Shown here: positions 1 to 9,648 of the stretch, piece by piece
Numbering within the stretch: position 1 is the stretch's first letter
Layout: each line of letters opens with the position of its first letter
Assembly (NCBI GenBank): GCA_963693085.1
Contig: OY856409.1
Span: 505,443,303-505,507,302, forward strand
From: Alisma plantago-aquatica
Taxonomy: Eukaryota; Streptophyta; Magnoliopsida; Alismatales; Alismataceae
DNA: 64,000 nucleotides
Direction: 5' to 3'
Notes under the pieces: model-generated
The model's database searches: none
What the model was told of the DNA's origin: nothing
Seen by the model: the letters and a program-made list of their open reading frames with translations, nothing else
Position numbers and translations under genes: made by a program

Positions 1-168
1 TCCTCCTTGCACTTTATTTCTTATTTTCACAATGTGTCACTTTACTGTTTGTTCATTATAGGGTTGTACCTAAAACGCCGACAAACAAAACATCGATCAA
101 CATACGGAGATATGCTAGTATGTGGGGACAACCAAAATTTCACAGATATGGCTAACAATCTAGTTATC

Positions 169-246
169 ACAATCAAGTTAATTAACATGCCAATTTATGC
201 TTTTCAGTACAATCAAGTTAATTAACAAGCCAATTTATGCTTTCAG
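169..246. repeat. Two-copy ~39-bp tandem duplication
   Basis: A unit beginning 'acaatcaagttaattaaca' and ending near 'ttcagt' occurs twice head to tail with one substitution and one T-run difference. Confidence 0.8.
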
Positions 247-317
247 TATGACATTCTCCACCACTTTTTCCCTAACCCTGGCATCCCCACCTTAGGGTTT
301 CTTTGGCCAATGACTTA

Positions 318-452
318 AGGCCACCTTCTCAATCCCGAGCTTGGTGCCTGGGGTCACCCTTCATAGTGCCCGTTAGTCATTCAATATCATAGGCCACCTT
401 CTCATTCCTGAGCTTGGTGCCTGGGGACACCACTCATGGTGCACATTAGTCT
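318..452. repeat. Two-copy ~70-bp imperfect tandem duplication
   Basis: 'aggccaccttctca' followed by 'gagcttggtgcctgggg' appears at about 318 and again at about 391, each continuing into a similar 'cattagtc' end. Comparable short tandem blocks occur in the family Y LTR. Confidence 0.75.
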
Positions 453-2047
453 ACCCATCTAGGCCTGACCTTTATGGCATCTTCCATCAGGGTGGCATGT
501 AGGTGTAAGAATTCACTTGTATATAAAACTGTGATAGTCATAGTGACTTTATAATTGCAGTATGAACATCCAAACTGTTTAGATTGCATTCAATGCGAGG
601 AAACATTCGGAAAACCCTCAGGAAACTAATGTGATTAATCATAATTAACCACAAACCTGTACATGTAGATTTGAGACAGAGTAGTCCAATCAATCAAGAC
701 ATCCAATCAAGCAAGTATAAGAATCCTGAAATCACATTCAATTCCTTTTATCAAAATCTATTCAAACCATCTTGCTACTTAGGGTTTCTATTCCTTTTTA
801 GGGTTTCTTCCTCTTTTAGGGGTTACTTTGCAATTAGGCTTTCACTTCATTTTTTACTATTTTAAACCCTAATTTAATGCAATTGATCACAAACCCTAAT
901 TATTTCCACATCTAATCCTCAATTCTAGATTAAAGGCATACTTAACCATTAATTAAGCTCATTAAGCCTCTTTTACATTAAAGCTACTATTTTTATCCTT
1001 TTAATCCATGACAATATCATTATACGCATTTATCATCAATTCATAGTTCATTATGGTCCAATTCACATATGAACTCGATTTGCCATTAATTCCACCTTGT
1101 ATTCATGAGAAAACCCTAATTACTACATTTAGGGTATTTATCCACAAATTAGGAAATTTAATGCTCAAAATAGCTTATAACCATGAAAACTCAGTTCTAT
1201 ACATGAAATCAAATAATTAAAGCCATTAGTAGTCCTAATTACTAACATTAGGGTTTCAAGGCCCATTAAAGCCTATTTATGCACATGAAACCAATTTCGT
1301 GTAAAATTCATCTTTTTCAATCTTAATGTATCTCTTTACGATTAACAGGTTAATATAAGCTTAATCATCAATTAAACCCTACTAATCACATTAATCATAT
1401 CAAAATAGGGTTTCTTAACCTTTAATCCATTAAAGTTGATAATTTACACTACTTCTCGAATTGCAATTAGAATCAGACTTCAATTATATTTTTATTGGGT
1501 TCTTCATGTCTTTCTGATCAACTTTCATGTATTAACTTTCCTCATCCGAGTTTCCTAGCAAATTCCATGAATTTCACAAAAAGTATTACCTTCAGGCCAA
1601 TCGTGGCCTGCCACGTCAGCGCCTTCACTTCTTGTTAAATCGATCCTTTTCCTTCTCTCGCGGATCCTTCCTTGGATCTGATTGCTTGACAACCCGGTTG
1701 CCCGCTCCTCGCATCGTCTTCCTTGCGTCGATGAGGATCCCGCCCTCTGTTTCCTCTGCTCAACAGGGGAAACTCGGACCAGGCCGACGGCGGCCCCCCA
1801 GCTTCCCTCGTGGCACCTACTTGGGGCAGGTCAGGTGGCTCCCTCATCTCCTCCTGCTCATGGAGCGCCTATGCTCAGAATCATGTGATTGCAAGCCCCG
1901 AACCATGGTCTTCCTCTTGGCGCCGTCCGCAAGGGTACAACAAGACAGGGGACGGAAAGGGGGACTTGCTACTGAGGAAGAAGAGAGCTTCATGGAGAGG
2001 GACTTTGACAACTTATATGTTGGTTCCAATTTTTTGAAAAGGAGGTT

Positions 2048-2056
2048 CCTTATATA
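2048..2056 (-). promoter_or_regulatory. Putative leftward LTR TATA box
   Basis: The minus strand reads TATATAAGG in the context 'gcctatataagg'. The same context recurs in the three family Y copies. The promoter role is inferred from position and motif only. Confidence 0.4.
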
Positions 2057-3222
2057 GGCACGATCCTTCGCACAGTCCTCAGCAAGGTTGAACTCCATAG
2101 TTGGCGGGCCCTTTGGGGAAACTCTGGCCCCAATGCTAAAACTGCGGAATCAGGGGTCATCCTGGTCCGATTCGAACTCCCAAAGCCAAAGATCAACCCT
2201 TCAAGAGTCCTGGTGGATCAGGGAAAGAAATACATAGATTCGATCCCATGGTTTACTATTCCCATTTCCTAATCTGATGAAGAGCAGTCACCGTTGGATC
2301 TGGATCCAATGGCTAGCAAGCCTCATATTAGAACATCAATTGTTACATTTAATGTTATCCTTTACACTTTAGGAAACTTGTAAAATTCATATCTCCCAAA
2401 CTATTTGTTCAATTGATCCCAAATTAGGGAAAGTTAATAATGACTTAATCTACCTCTCTACCAAATTTGGGCTCATTATATAAAAGAAAACGTGCATTTT
2501 CTTTAGGTGTAAGATATTATTCAATTATATATATTTCTCACCTATTTTCTCTTTCCTTTGCCATTAAATTATTATTCTGAGTTCCTTGAACCTCAAGGAA
2601 CCTTAATGGCTCAAATTTCTATTTTCCTTTAGTAGAAAGTATTTCCTTTTTAACAATACCACATAATCCATTAATAATGTATTCACATTATATTCCTATT
2701 TTCTTTTATAGGTATTTTCTCTTTATTTCTCTTTTATTTTCCTCATTGGTATTCCTTTTATTATTAGGAATCCTTAAGATACGAAATTCCACTAAGGATA
2801 ACACAATTACACCTCTTTCCACTTATTTTCCACATTTTATCATTATTTTCAATTTCTTTCTCAATAAAGAAATACTTAATTAATCTTTTCTTTTCTTATT
2901 GCCTTTTCTTTGCAACTTTGGACTCCTTGGAACCCAAGGAACCCAAGAGGCACGAAATTCATCCTTGGATTACATTCTTTTTCCTTCTAGAGGTTTCTAC
3001 CTCATTCTTTTCTCAAAAACTCAATTATTCATTTACTAATTGAATTTCCTTATTATTTGGGCCCAATAGCCAATAAAGCCCACAACACAATCATCAAGGC
3101 TATTGTAAATAAAATCTATTTATTCAACACTGATTATATCATCATTTGTTCCAATATCTCTAATACGAGAAATTACATTTCTCTCCACATGAACCCAAAA
3201 TTTGGGTTGTAATACAAACCCC

Positions 3223-4260
3223 CTCTGAACACATGCCCGAACCCCGCCCTGGCCCAGCTTGTTCGCAGGCGTGAACCCGACCATCGCGCACCGGAGCTTG
3301 TCAGAACTGAACCTTCAGAGTGTATTTGGGACCTGCTTCACGGCGGTGTGGTGTGCAAGCTCGACACCAGGTCCACCGCAACCATCGTCAGCTCAAAATC
3401 CTGGAATAGTGGTGGTGGCGCTCCAACTATCCACCCAACATCACAACATTCGGAGGGAGCATTGTCACTGCTGCATTACCTCTCTCCCTGGACGTCATGT
3501 CCTTCTATTGTTGTCGTTGCTGCTTCGGAGGACATGGGTCGTGTGATGAGTGGCCATCAAGAAGAGGAGGGGGCGAGTAGATCCGGTCGTAGTGGTGGTG
3601 ACATGGTCGGTGGAAAATGCCGGTACTGTACCCATATTAAGGAGGACGTAATAGTCACCAAATTGCGGGCCTCCCTGGATTGCCTCTTCTTCCATTTCTC
3701 TTCTAGCCACCATATTCGAAAACACCCAAATTCAATTATGTTTGCTCTACTTGACTTCATCAGACTAAATAATTGTCGTCATACATACATCAGATCCTGG
3801 AGTTGCAGTCGCACCTGGAGGACGAACTCAGGCTACAGGCTGCCTTAGCCACTTCCGTCAGAGAGGCCATCGCCGCACTAGCGCTGGGCACCCTCAGCTC
3901 CCACGACAGTCACATTAGTTCATGAGGGGTCGGGTCACAGAATGTTAGCAATAGGAGAAGCAATTGGGTAAGATCTAATTTGATATGCAGTTGACACACG
4001 ATTATGGCCATTGCCTAATATGAACCCTGGCTTGTGGTGGCTGAGACATAGATCTTGAGAGATGTCGAGGACCAGATCTAGGACTGTAGTAACCTGACTA
4101 AAGATGACCTCAAAGACATCACAATAGACCAAGGTCCTAGTCATCATGGATTCCATTTTCAGGAAGACGGATTGGGAAAGGATCACGATAAGGATGAATA
4201 TGAGAAGAATTTCAAGATAGTGATTGCATAGAAGATGTCCGCTAGTCTGTTATCCTTTCT
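3223..4260 (+). other. Unidentified gene-like fragments
   Basis: This GC-richer stretch reads like decayed coding DNA but I do not recognise the gene. Open plus-strand frames of about 95 and 166 codons run through 3259-3848 without a known domain. A separate leucine-rich segment lies at 3791-3925. A charged frame then runs from about 4079 to a stop near 4230, with phrases such as NLTKDDLKDITIDQ, and has a stop just before it. These could be exons of one broken gene or unrelated captured pieces. No promoter or complete exon structure could be assigned. Confidence 0.25.
3791..3925 (+). pseudogene. Leucine-zipper-like exon fragment
   Basis: From CAG at 3791 the frame reads 44 codons to a TGA at 3923-3925. 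It begins QILELQSHLEDELRLQAAL, an amphipathic segment with Leu/Ile at near-heptad spacing. It resembles in general the N-terminal leucine zipper of plant MIP1/DUF547-type proteins, but that link is weak and from memory. A possible splice acceptor (catcag) lies immediately upstream. No start codon or neighbouring exon was found, so it is probably a gene relic. Confidence 0.25.
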
Positions 4261-4809
4261 ACTGGTTCCACAAACACCGGATGTATTGCCCATTAGATTT
4301 TTGGTTTTATATCACTTGTTTTCTTGTGTGTCGTCATCTGTAATGACTATGTACAATAGAAACTTTTTGTTGTTTTGTTTATTTATTTTTTCAGAATCAT
4401 TATAAATGATGTTTTGAAGCATATGAGATAATAAAATGAATGTTACATTTGAAAAATGGAGACTCGACTGGATTAACTAGTATATCTGGCAAAGTGTTAT
4501 ATAAATAAATTTTGAAGTATGTATTTTCTATTTTGTAAAGGGGCAAGGCAAAGCATCATCCCCATGTAATTCATAATTCTTGTAATATAGCATTATTTAT
4601 AGTAACATATATCTTCCAACATGTGTGCGGAATTCTATCATCAACAATTTGAGAATCTAGAAACAAGATCCTCATAGTATGTGATTAGTATAAATTACAT
4701 GTTGATCAAATACCCACTTATGAAAGAGATATCAAACATTTTTTATTTTTATCACTAGATAGCTACTACAGATTTTAGTTTAGTGGGGTCATTGTTTCAG
4801 TCTAAGCCA
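4261..4809. other. AT-rich intergenic DNA, nothing recognised
   Basis: I see no coding frame above background, no RNA gene and no clear repeat in this stretch. Confidence 0.5.
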
Positions 4810-5000
4810 ATACGCTTTTCTCTCATGCCTTTCTTCATTCATGGTTCGATATCCTGGTGTCCTAGACGTAGAGGAACCACACCAATCCATCCTGAACTTG
4901 GTGGTTAAACTCTACTGCGGTGACGATACTGTAGGGGAGGTCTTGCAGCAAAATAGCTCGACACCAGAATGATAAAAAGCTTAACACCTCTTATTTGACT
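4810..5000 (+). other. Nuclear insertion of plastid DNA (NUPT)
   Basis: The segment carries the plastid 5S rRNA gene plus short flanks. Upstream 'cttcattcatggttcgat' resembles the plastid 4.5S-5S spacer. Downstream 'ataaaaagcttaacacctc' resembles the plastid sequence just after rrn5. Similarity fades on both sides, so the limits are approximate. Confidence 0.8.
4850..4971 (+). rRNA. rrn5: Plastid-derived 5S rRNA copy (non-functional, in NUPT)
   Basis: The 122-bp sequence follows chloroplast 5S rRNA from end to end. Recognisable blocks include 'ggaaccacaccaatccatc', 'gaacttggtggttaaact', 'ctactgcggtgacgatact' and 'aaatagctcgac'. It is not the nuclear 5S rRNA, which has a different internal promoter region. 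Compared with the plastid sequence as I remember it, about half a dozen changes are visible, mostly C-to-T or G-to-A, as expected after long residence in methylated nuclear DNA. A nuclear copy has no plastid promoter and should be silent. Confidence 0.9.
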
Positions 5001-5059
5001 TTGATTTTTAAAAAAAGGTCGTGATTACACCTAGTATCATATAGAGGAGAGAGAAGAAT

Positions 5060-5467
5060 TAGACACTCTAGAAGTGGTAATTTGCATATCAATCCCATAT
5101 TTTGGGTAAATTATAAATTGTACCAAAATTGGTGCACAAGGTACTAGCATTATTCAAACAAGTTCAAACTTGGCATTTAGGCTTTCCACAAGCCACCAAT
5201 TAGCATCATTCTCTATCTTATGATGCTAAAACACATGGGGTACATTCAACATGTGACATTTTACATTATAGCCCCTCAATTTGGGTAAATTGTACTTTGG
5301 TCCAAAACAAAGGAAAATTGCTCAAACAACATTCAATCGGGACCAAACTTGTAACATGAGTGTGTCACATGATAACAAAGCACCTTAGAAGATTATATTA
5401 AAGTTATAAGCAACTTATTTAGCCAAAAAAAATAGGGTTACCTCATAACCCAGGTCAGGGTTATTAC
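5060..5467 (-). mobile_element. Giant-LTR 3'-end fragment related to family W
   Basis: The sequence parallels the last ~390 bp of the family W LTR (16131-16525) block by block: 'tttgggtaaatt', 'actttggtccaaaacaa', 'attgctcaaacaacat', 'gggaccaaact' and 'tgtcacatgat'. It ends in 'gttattaca', as W ends in 'gtccttaca'. The left boundary is unclear. The right end falls exactly inside a monomer of the following tandem array. Confidence 0.75.
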
Positions 5468-6291
5468 AGATAGTCATATTGTAATAAGCAAGTGTCATAT
5501 GTAATATGGACAATCATGTTGTAATAGGCAAGAGCCAACTGTAATGTAGGTAATAATTTTGTAATATGGATATTCATATTGTAATAAGCAAGTGACAGTC
5601 TGTAATATGGATAGTCATATTGTAATAAGCAAGTGTCATATGTAATATGGATAGTCACGTTGTAATAGGCAAGAGCCAACTGTAATGTAGGTAATAATTT
5701 TATAATATGGATAGTCATATTGTAATAAGCAAGTGATAGTTTGTAATATGGATAGTCATATTGTAATAAGCAAGTGTCATATGTAATATGAGCAGTCACG
5801 TTGTAATAGGCAAGAGCCAACTGTAATGTAGGTAATAATTTTGTAATATGGATAGTCATATTGTAATAAGCAAGTGACATATGTCATATGGACAGTTGCA
5901 TTATAATATGCAAGAGCCAACCGATGTAGGTGACAGTTTTGTAATATGGATACTCATATAGTAATAAGCAAGTGCCATATGTAATATGGACAGTCACATT
6001 GTAATAGGAAAGAGTCAACCATAATGTAGGTGACAGTTTTGTAATATGGATACTCACATTGTAATAGCCAAGTGTCATCTGTAATATAGACAGTCACATT
6101 GTAATATGCAAGAGTCAACCAGAATGTAGGTGACAGTTTGTAATATGGATAGTCATATTGTAATAAGCAAGTATCATCTGTAATATGGACATTCGCATTG
6201 TAATAGGCAAGAACCAACTCTAATGTAGGTGATAGTTTTGTAATATGGATAGTCATATTGTAATAAACAAGTGTCATGTGTCATATGGATT
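5464..6291. repeat. Hierarchical tandem array: 20-bp monomers in ~100-bp higher-order units
   Basis: Nearly every 20 bp restarts with 'gtaat'. Five monomer types alternate in fixed order: A gtaatatggatagtcatatt, B gtaataagcaagtgtcatat, C gtaatatggacagtcacatt, D gtaataggcaagagccaact, E gtaatgtaggtgacagtttt. ABCDE makes a unit of about 100 bp. Units start near 5461, 5561, 5702, 5843, 5941, 6041, 6140 and 6240. The units at 5561 and 5702 are 141 bp, because an extra A-B pair is inserted and its B monomer is 21 bp. The array fades near 6291. Long minus-strand frames through it are by-products of the repeat. Confidence 0.95.
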
Positions 6292-6352
6292 CCATACCCA
6301 TCATGGTACATGGATGACAGATTGTGGGAAACCCCAATCCACATGTCTCTCC

Positions 6353-6359
6353 TATAAAA
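6353..6359 (+). promoter_or_regulatory. Candidate TATA box of the ERF locus
   Basis: 'tataaaa' lies about 60 bp after the tandem array and about 480 bp before the ruined ERF start codon. A role as the ancestral promoter is inferred. The intervening 6360-6838 holds no other recognised gene. It does contain a short charged frame around 6630-6731 (VIQSNLDELLKRKERLN) of unknown origin. Confidence 0.35.
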
Positions 6360-6838
6360 AATTTCATGATCTACACTCCTTTGTGTTCGTTCATGCAATT
6401 TTTTTAGATTTTGCCCGCAACACATTCTTTTAGTGAACAACAGTATCAGCAATTTTGTGTATGCAATCTGTTCATCATATGGGTCTTAAAAGGCACTTCT
6501 TTTCTTTCTTTCCTTGCATCATGTATGACAAGGTACTCATTGAGGCTGAAGAGTCTCTCAAATTGTAACAAACTTAACGTCGAACAGCTATACTGCATAC
6601 AACGCCCTATCTTGGTTTGTCTACACATAGTGGACAAGGTCAAAGTAATCCAGAGCAATCTGGATGAGCTGCTGAAGAGAAAAGAAAGGTTGAATCTCTC
6701 AGCCATGGTTCCCAATCCGGCTGCTCGGTAGGAGGAGAGCGGCCAACGACGTCCCAGTAAAAGGCCTGATGGCCCCGCATAATATCCAGATGTGTTTTCA
6801 CTTCCATGACTCTGCTTTCTTCCACGCATTTTACATCC

Positions 6839-7568
6839 ATAGGACTATCGTACCTCCTCCTCTGACGCCTCGTCTTCCTCCTACTACAACTGTTTTGATA
6901 CGTGGTCCCACACCTCGGCGGTAGCAGTAGCGGTGGCACTCCCACTCGACGAGAACGACCCCAACGACATGCTCCTCCTGGACGTCCTCGCTTTGGCCAA
7001 CAATGATGATCTCGAGTTGCCAACAACGCAGTAGGTGAATGCCCAGTCCCCATCCTCACCTGAAGGGAGCGCGTCTAAGGCAAGCACCAACAGCACCACC
7101 ACAACTGCCGCAGACCCTTGCTCTCCAACGAAAGATGCCTCGGGTGGGACAGGTGGAGCGTCGATAATGTTCAGAGGCGTCAGGCGCCGGCCATGGGAAA
7201 AGTTTGCTACCGAGATCTGCGACTCCACTAGGAACGGCGCCCCAGTCTGGCTGGGCACTTTCGATACACCTGAGGAGGCCGCTTTGGCTTACGATCATGT
7301 GGCATTTGCAATGCGCGGCGCAGCGGCGATGCTCAACTTCCCGGAATCCAGAGTAAGGGAGTCCCTGGAAGGTGTCGACGTCGGAAGGCTGTCATCCACT
7401 GCGCCCAGCGCATCACCTGCAATCGCACTAAAGAGGAGGAACTCGTCCCTCAGGAGGACCAACAGTTGCAGCAGCAGTGACAAGGTCAGCAGGATAATTG
7501 GGAGAAGATGGAAGTACATCGTCTCTTTATTTACTAATGGTGCCACCGCACTTTCAAAGCACGGGTAG
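6839..7568 (+). pseudogene. AP2/ERF transcription factor relic, ERF group-IX-like
   Basis: ERF proteins bind GCC-box promoters in ethylene, jasmonate and defence responses. The frame read from 6843 contains a Ser/Tyr-rich N-terminus and the acidic motif LPLDENDPNDMLLLDVL, typical of group IX. It then has one AP2 domain (about 7170-7350, starting [18 protein letters not shown]) and a basic [11 protein letters not shown] stretch. It is broken in several ways. The likely start reads ATAGGAC, as if one A had been inserted into ATGGAC. An in-frame TAG lies at 7032-7034. Within the AP2 domain the WGK glycine is Glu, the EIR arginine is Cys and the ARVW arginine is Pro; the equivalents of these arginines in AtERF1 contact DNA. 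The usual acidic C-terminal EDLG-type motif is missing. The family call is firm; loss of function is inferred. The first ATG after the stop, at 7167, sits directly before the AP2 domain. Confidence 0.85.
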
Positions 7569-7602
7569 ATTAACTCGTAACCCGCACGGGCAGCAAATAA
7601 AC

Positions 7603-7603
<1 letters not shown>

Positions 7604-7654
<51 letters not shown>
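7604..7654. repeat. (TA)n microsatellite, about 25 copies
   Basis: An uninterrupted TA run begins about 35 bp after the stop codon of the ERF relic. Confidence 0.95.
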
Positions 7655-7658
<4 letters not shown>

Positions 7659-8622
7659 CTAAGATGTGAACTGAGAACACGCTGAACAAAAAGGATACTG
7701 CGGAGGATAAACTAACCAACAATTTTTTTCCACAGGAGCATCAGTATAATACTATTTAATTAGAATTGTCATCGTTAACATTTACGGCAATAGTTATATA
7801 CCTATCGCCACAGATATGTGATCGGTTTGTTACTTACTGATCGCCGCATCAAACATTAGATTATTATTCGTAAGTATAACATGGGCCTAACGCCGACGCA
7901 AGCCTAGCCCAAACTTTTAACTGGATTCAGTTACTTGTGGGTCGATACCTTCTTGAATTTCTTGAGTTGTAGTTCAGCCTAAGGCCTCACAAGGTTGGCT
8001 GGGTTCCGGTTTGGATTGAGAAAGAATCCGAGAGGATGGCCCCACACTCATCGCTATCTTACCAACAAAGCGCACTGTGACAGTCAAAGACCAACAAATT
8101 CCAGTGGGGGACAAACAGGCAGCAACATTGTCGACCTGGGTGCTTCATTCTGGTATGATGGACTTGGCCAACATGGGAATAGCATTGTCGACCTGGGTGG
8201 ATCGCATCTGGACAAGTTTGTGGCATTAGAAGGAAGCCACACGCCAACACTTGTGCGTTGCACCTCTCATTTTTGACAGTTGACTGTATCCAACTTAAAG
8301 CAGCTGTGGATCAAGCACGGTCAGAGATCACGCTGTAACGCCATTGACTCTCTCAGGTTTGTGTCTGGTTGTCCAGGTAATTATGGCTTGTTTGGACTTT
8401 TGCCCATGTATATTCTCTTTTGTTTTCTTGTTTGGTGTCTGTGAAGTCAGGACAAGGTAATAATTAGGTCCAACTTCCTGTGTCCCTCACGATGCTGAGA
8501 CTGAAAAAAATGCATGCCAGTAACTATGAGATGATATTTCTTCTTCTTGTTTATGAGATTGGCCACGATTTTAGGTATAGCGTTTTGAGACCAGGTGAAA
8601 TGAAAGAACTAGCGGTGACGAA
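7655..8622. other. Flanking DNA without a recognised gene
   Basis: No domain is recognisable. A 17-bp phrase 'cattgtcgacctgggtg' occurs twice (about 8127 and 8185) and opens a 93-codon frame at 7995-8276 that looks fortuitous. The stretch ends at the copia target site. Confidence 0.45.
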
Positions 8623-8627
8623 GATCA

Positions 8628-9612
8628 TGTTAGATATATGGCTGTAGCAGTCATCTATTTAGTATGGGTTAAGCCCAATGTAGTGCAGCAAGTACATGTC
8701 TAGTGCAAATGACAAAGAAGTTTTATTACATATTGCTCACTCCTAGAACTTTTGTTGTCATCATATGTAGGATCACATGGGACAATAGTGTCTAAGGGGT
8801 CCTAGGAGGGAGGTATGTTCACCTCCTTAGTGGGTGGGGTTACCACATCACAATGCACGCACACACGCGCGCCTGGCCGGGTCGGGCCGGGCTTGGGCTT
8901 GTGGATTGTGGAGAATGTCTTCCGTCTTCTTTTTGTACTAGGATACGACTAAGTAATTAATTACTAAGTAATTAATTGTTTCTTTCTTATTCAGATTTCT
9001 TAATCCTAATTAGAAAGTGTTTCTCTTTTGTGGATTATTCTGTATTGTGTATAAGAGCAACTGAGTGTTTGCGTCTCACTGGGAATAGGATTAGGAACGT
9101 GCGTGGCTATATATAAGTCTCCGGTCATTAGGGTTAAACATACAGCAAACATATTTCTGTTGTCATTTCACGTGTGTTTTGAGAGCCCTAATCCAGAGAG
9201 CGAGTGTCTTCGTTCCAAGCCGCTTCGTGGAGTTGTTCTCATGTGCGAAGTGTGGCGTTCTCCTTCCCATCACCGAGACGTAACTGTCAGGCGGTGGTTC
9301 CTGCGGTTGCTTTGCTGCACTGGTAGCAGTGCAACGTGACTACGTCAAGTGCGAGCAAGACAAGTCAATTCCAGGTTTGTGTCAGATCCAGTCTGGGAGA
9401 ACGGTGCTTATCCGCGAGGATTGCCGAATACTGATTTCTTTAAGTATCACGTTCGTTTCTCAACGAACGATCTGGTTTGCGAATCTAACTCCTGTTATTT
9501 TTGTTTTCCTGCTTTGTTTGATCTTCGTTTCTTATTTTGGATCTGCCTGAAATTGTTAATTAATTTGCACATGTCGTTGTTGCATGAACGACGTTAATCA
9601 ATATTAACAACA
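8628..9612 (+). repeat. Copia 5' LTR (985 bp)
   Basis: It starts 'tgttagatatatgg' and ends 'aatattaacaaca'. It matches 19414-20480 through most of its length, including the shared 'tatgggttaagcccaatgta', 'agagagcgagtgtcttcg' and 'gcatgaacgacgttaat' blocks. Short overlapping frames inside it are not genes. Confidence 0.93.
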
Positions 9613-9648
9613 GTCTTAAAGAAATCAGTTTTTTGTCGTTAATTAACA

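Larger units (their letters stand above)
1..3222 (-). mobile_element. Probable giant-LTR fragment of a leftward LTR retrotransposon
   Basis: No coding gene is recognisable in this AT-rich stretch. Its layout matches the giant LTRs further right: short internal duplications, a GC-richer block around 1630-2040, a leftward TATA box at 2048-2056, a motif like 'ccgttggat', and a right end of the form 'ttgtaataca'. I infer it is the right part of a leftward LTR whose left end lies outside the window. The GC-rich block opens several overlapping frames of 60-141 codons with no known domain. Neither terminal boundary nor a target duplication could be confirmed. Confidence 0.4.

Noticed and set aside
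1632..2098. Overlapping frames up to 141 codons in the first GC-rich block
   Set aside because: Open on both strands at once with no domain, next to a leftward TATA box. Best explained as LTR promoter/leader DNA.
5464..6291. CRISPR-like array
   Set aside because: Monomers are contiguous with no unique spacers, and the genome is plant nuclear DNA.
5464..6452. Minus-strand frames of 64-138 codons with repeats of YYNMTIHITKL type
   Set aside because: They arise from translating the 20-bp tandem repeat. The repeat crosses its boundaries without regard to start or stop, and the peptide pattern is a consequence of the period.
7035..7568. ERF as an intact 177-codon gene starting at 7035
   Set aside because: The codon at 7035 is GTG directly after an in-frame TAG, and the conserved group-IX motif lies upstream of that stop, so the frame is a broken longer gene.
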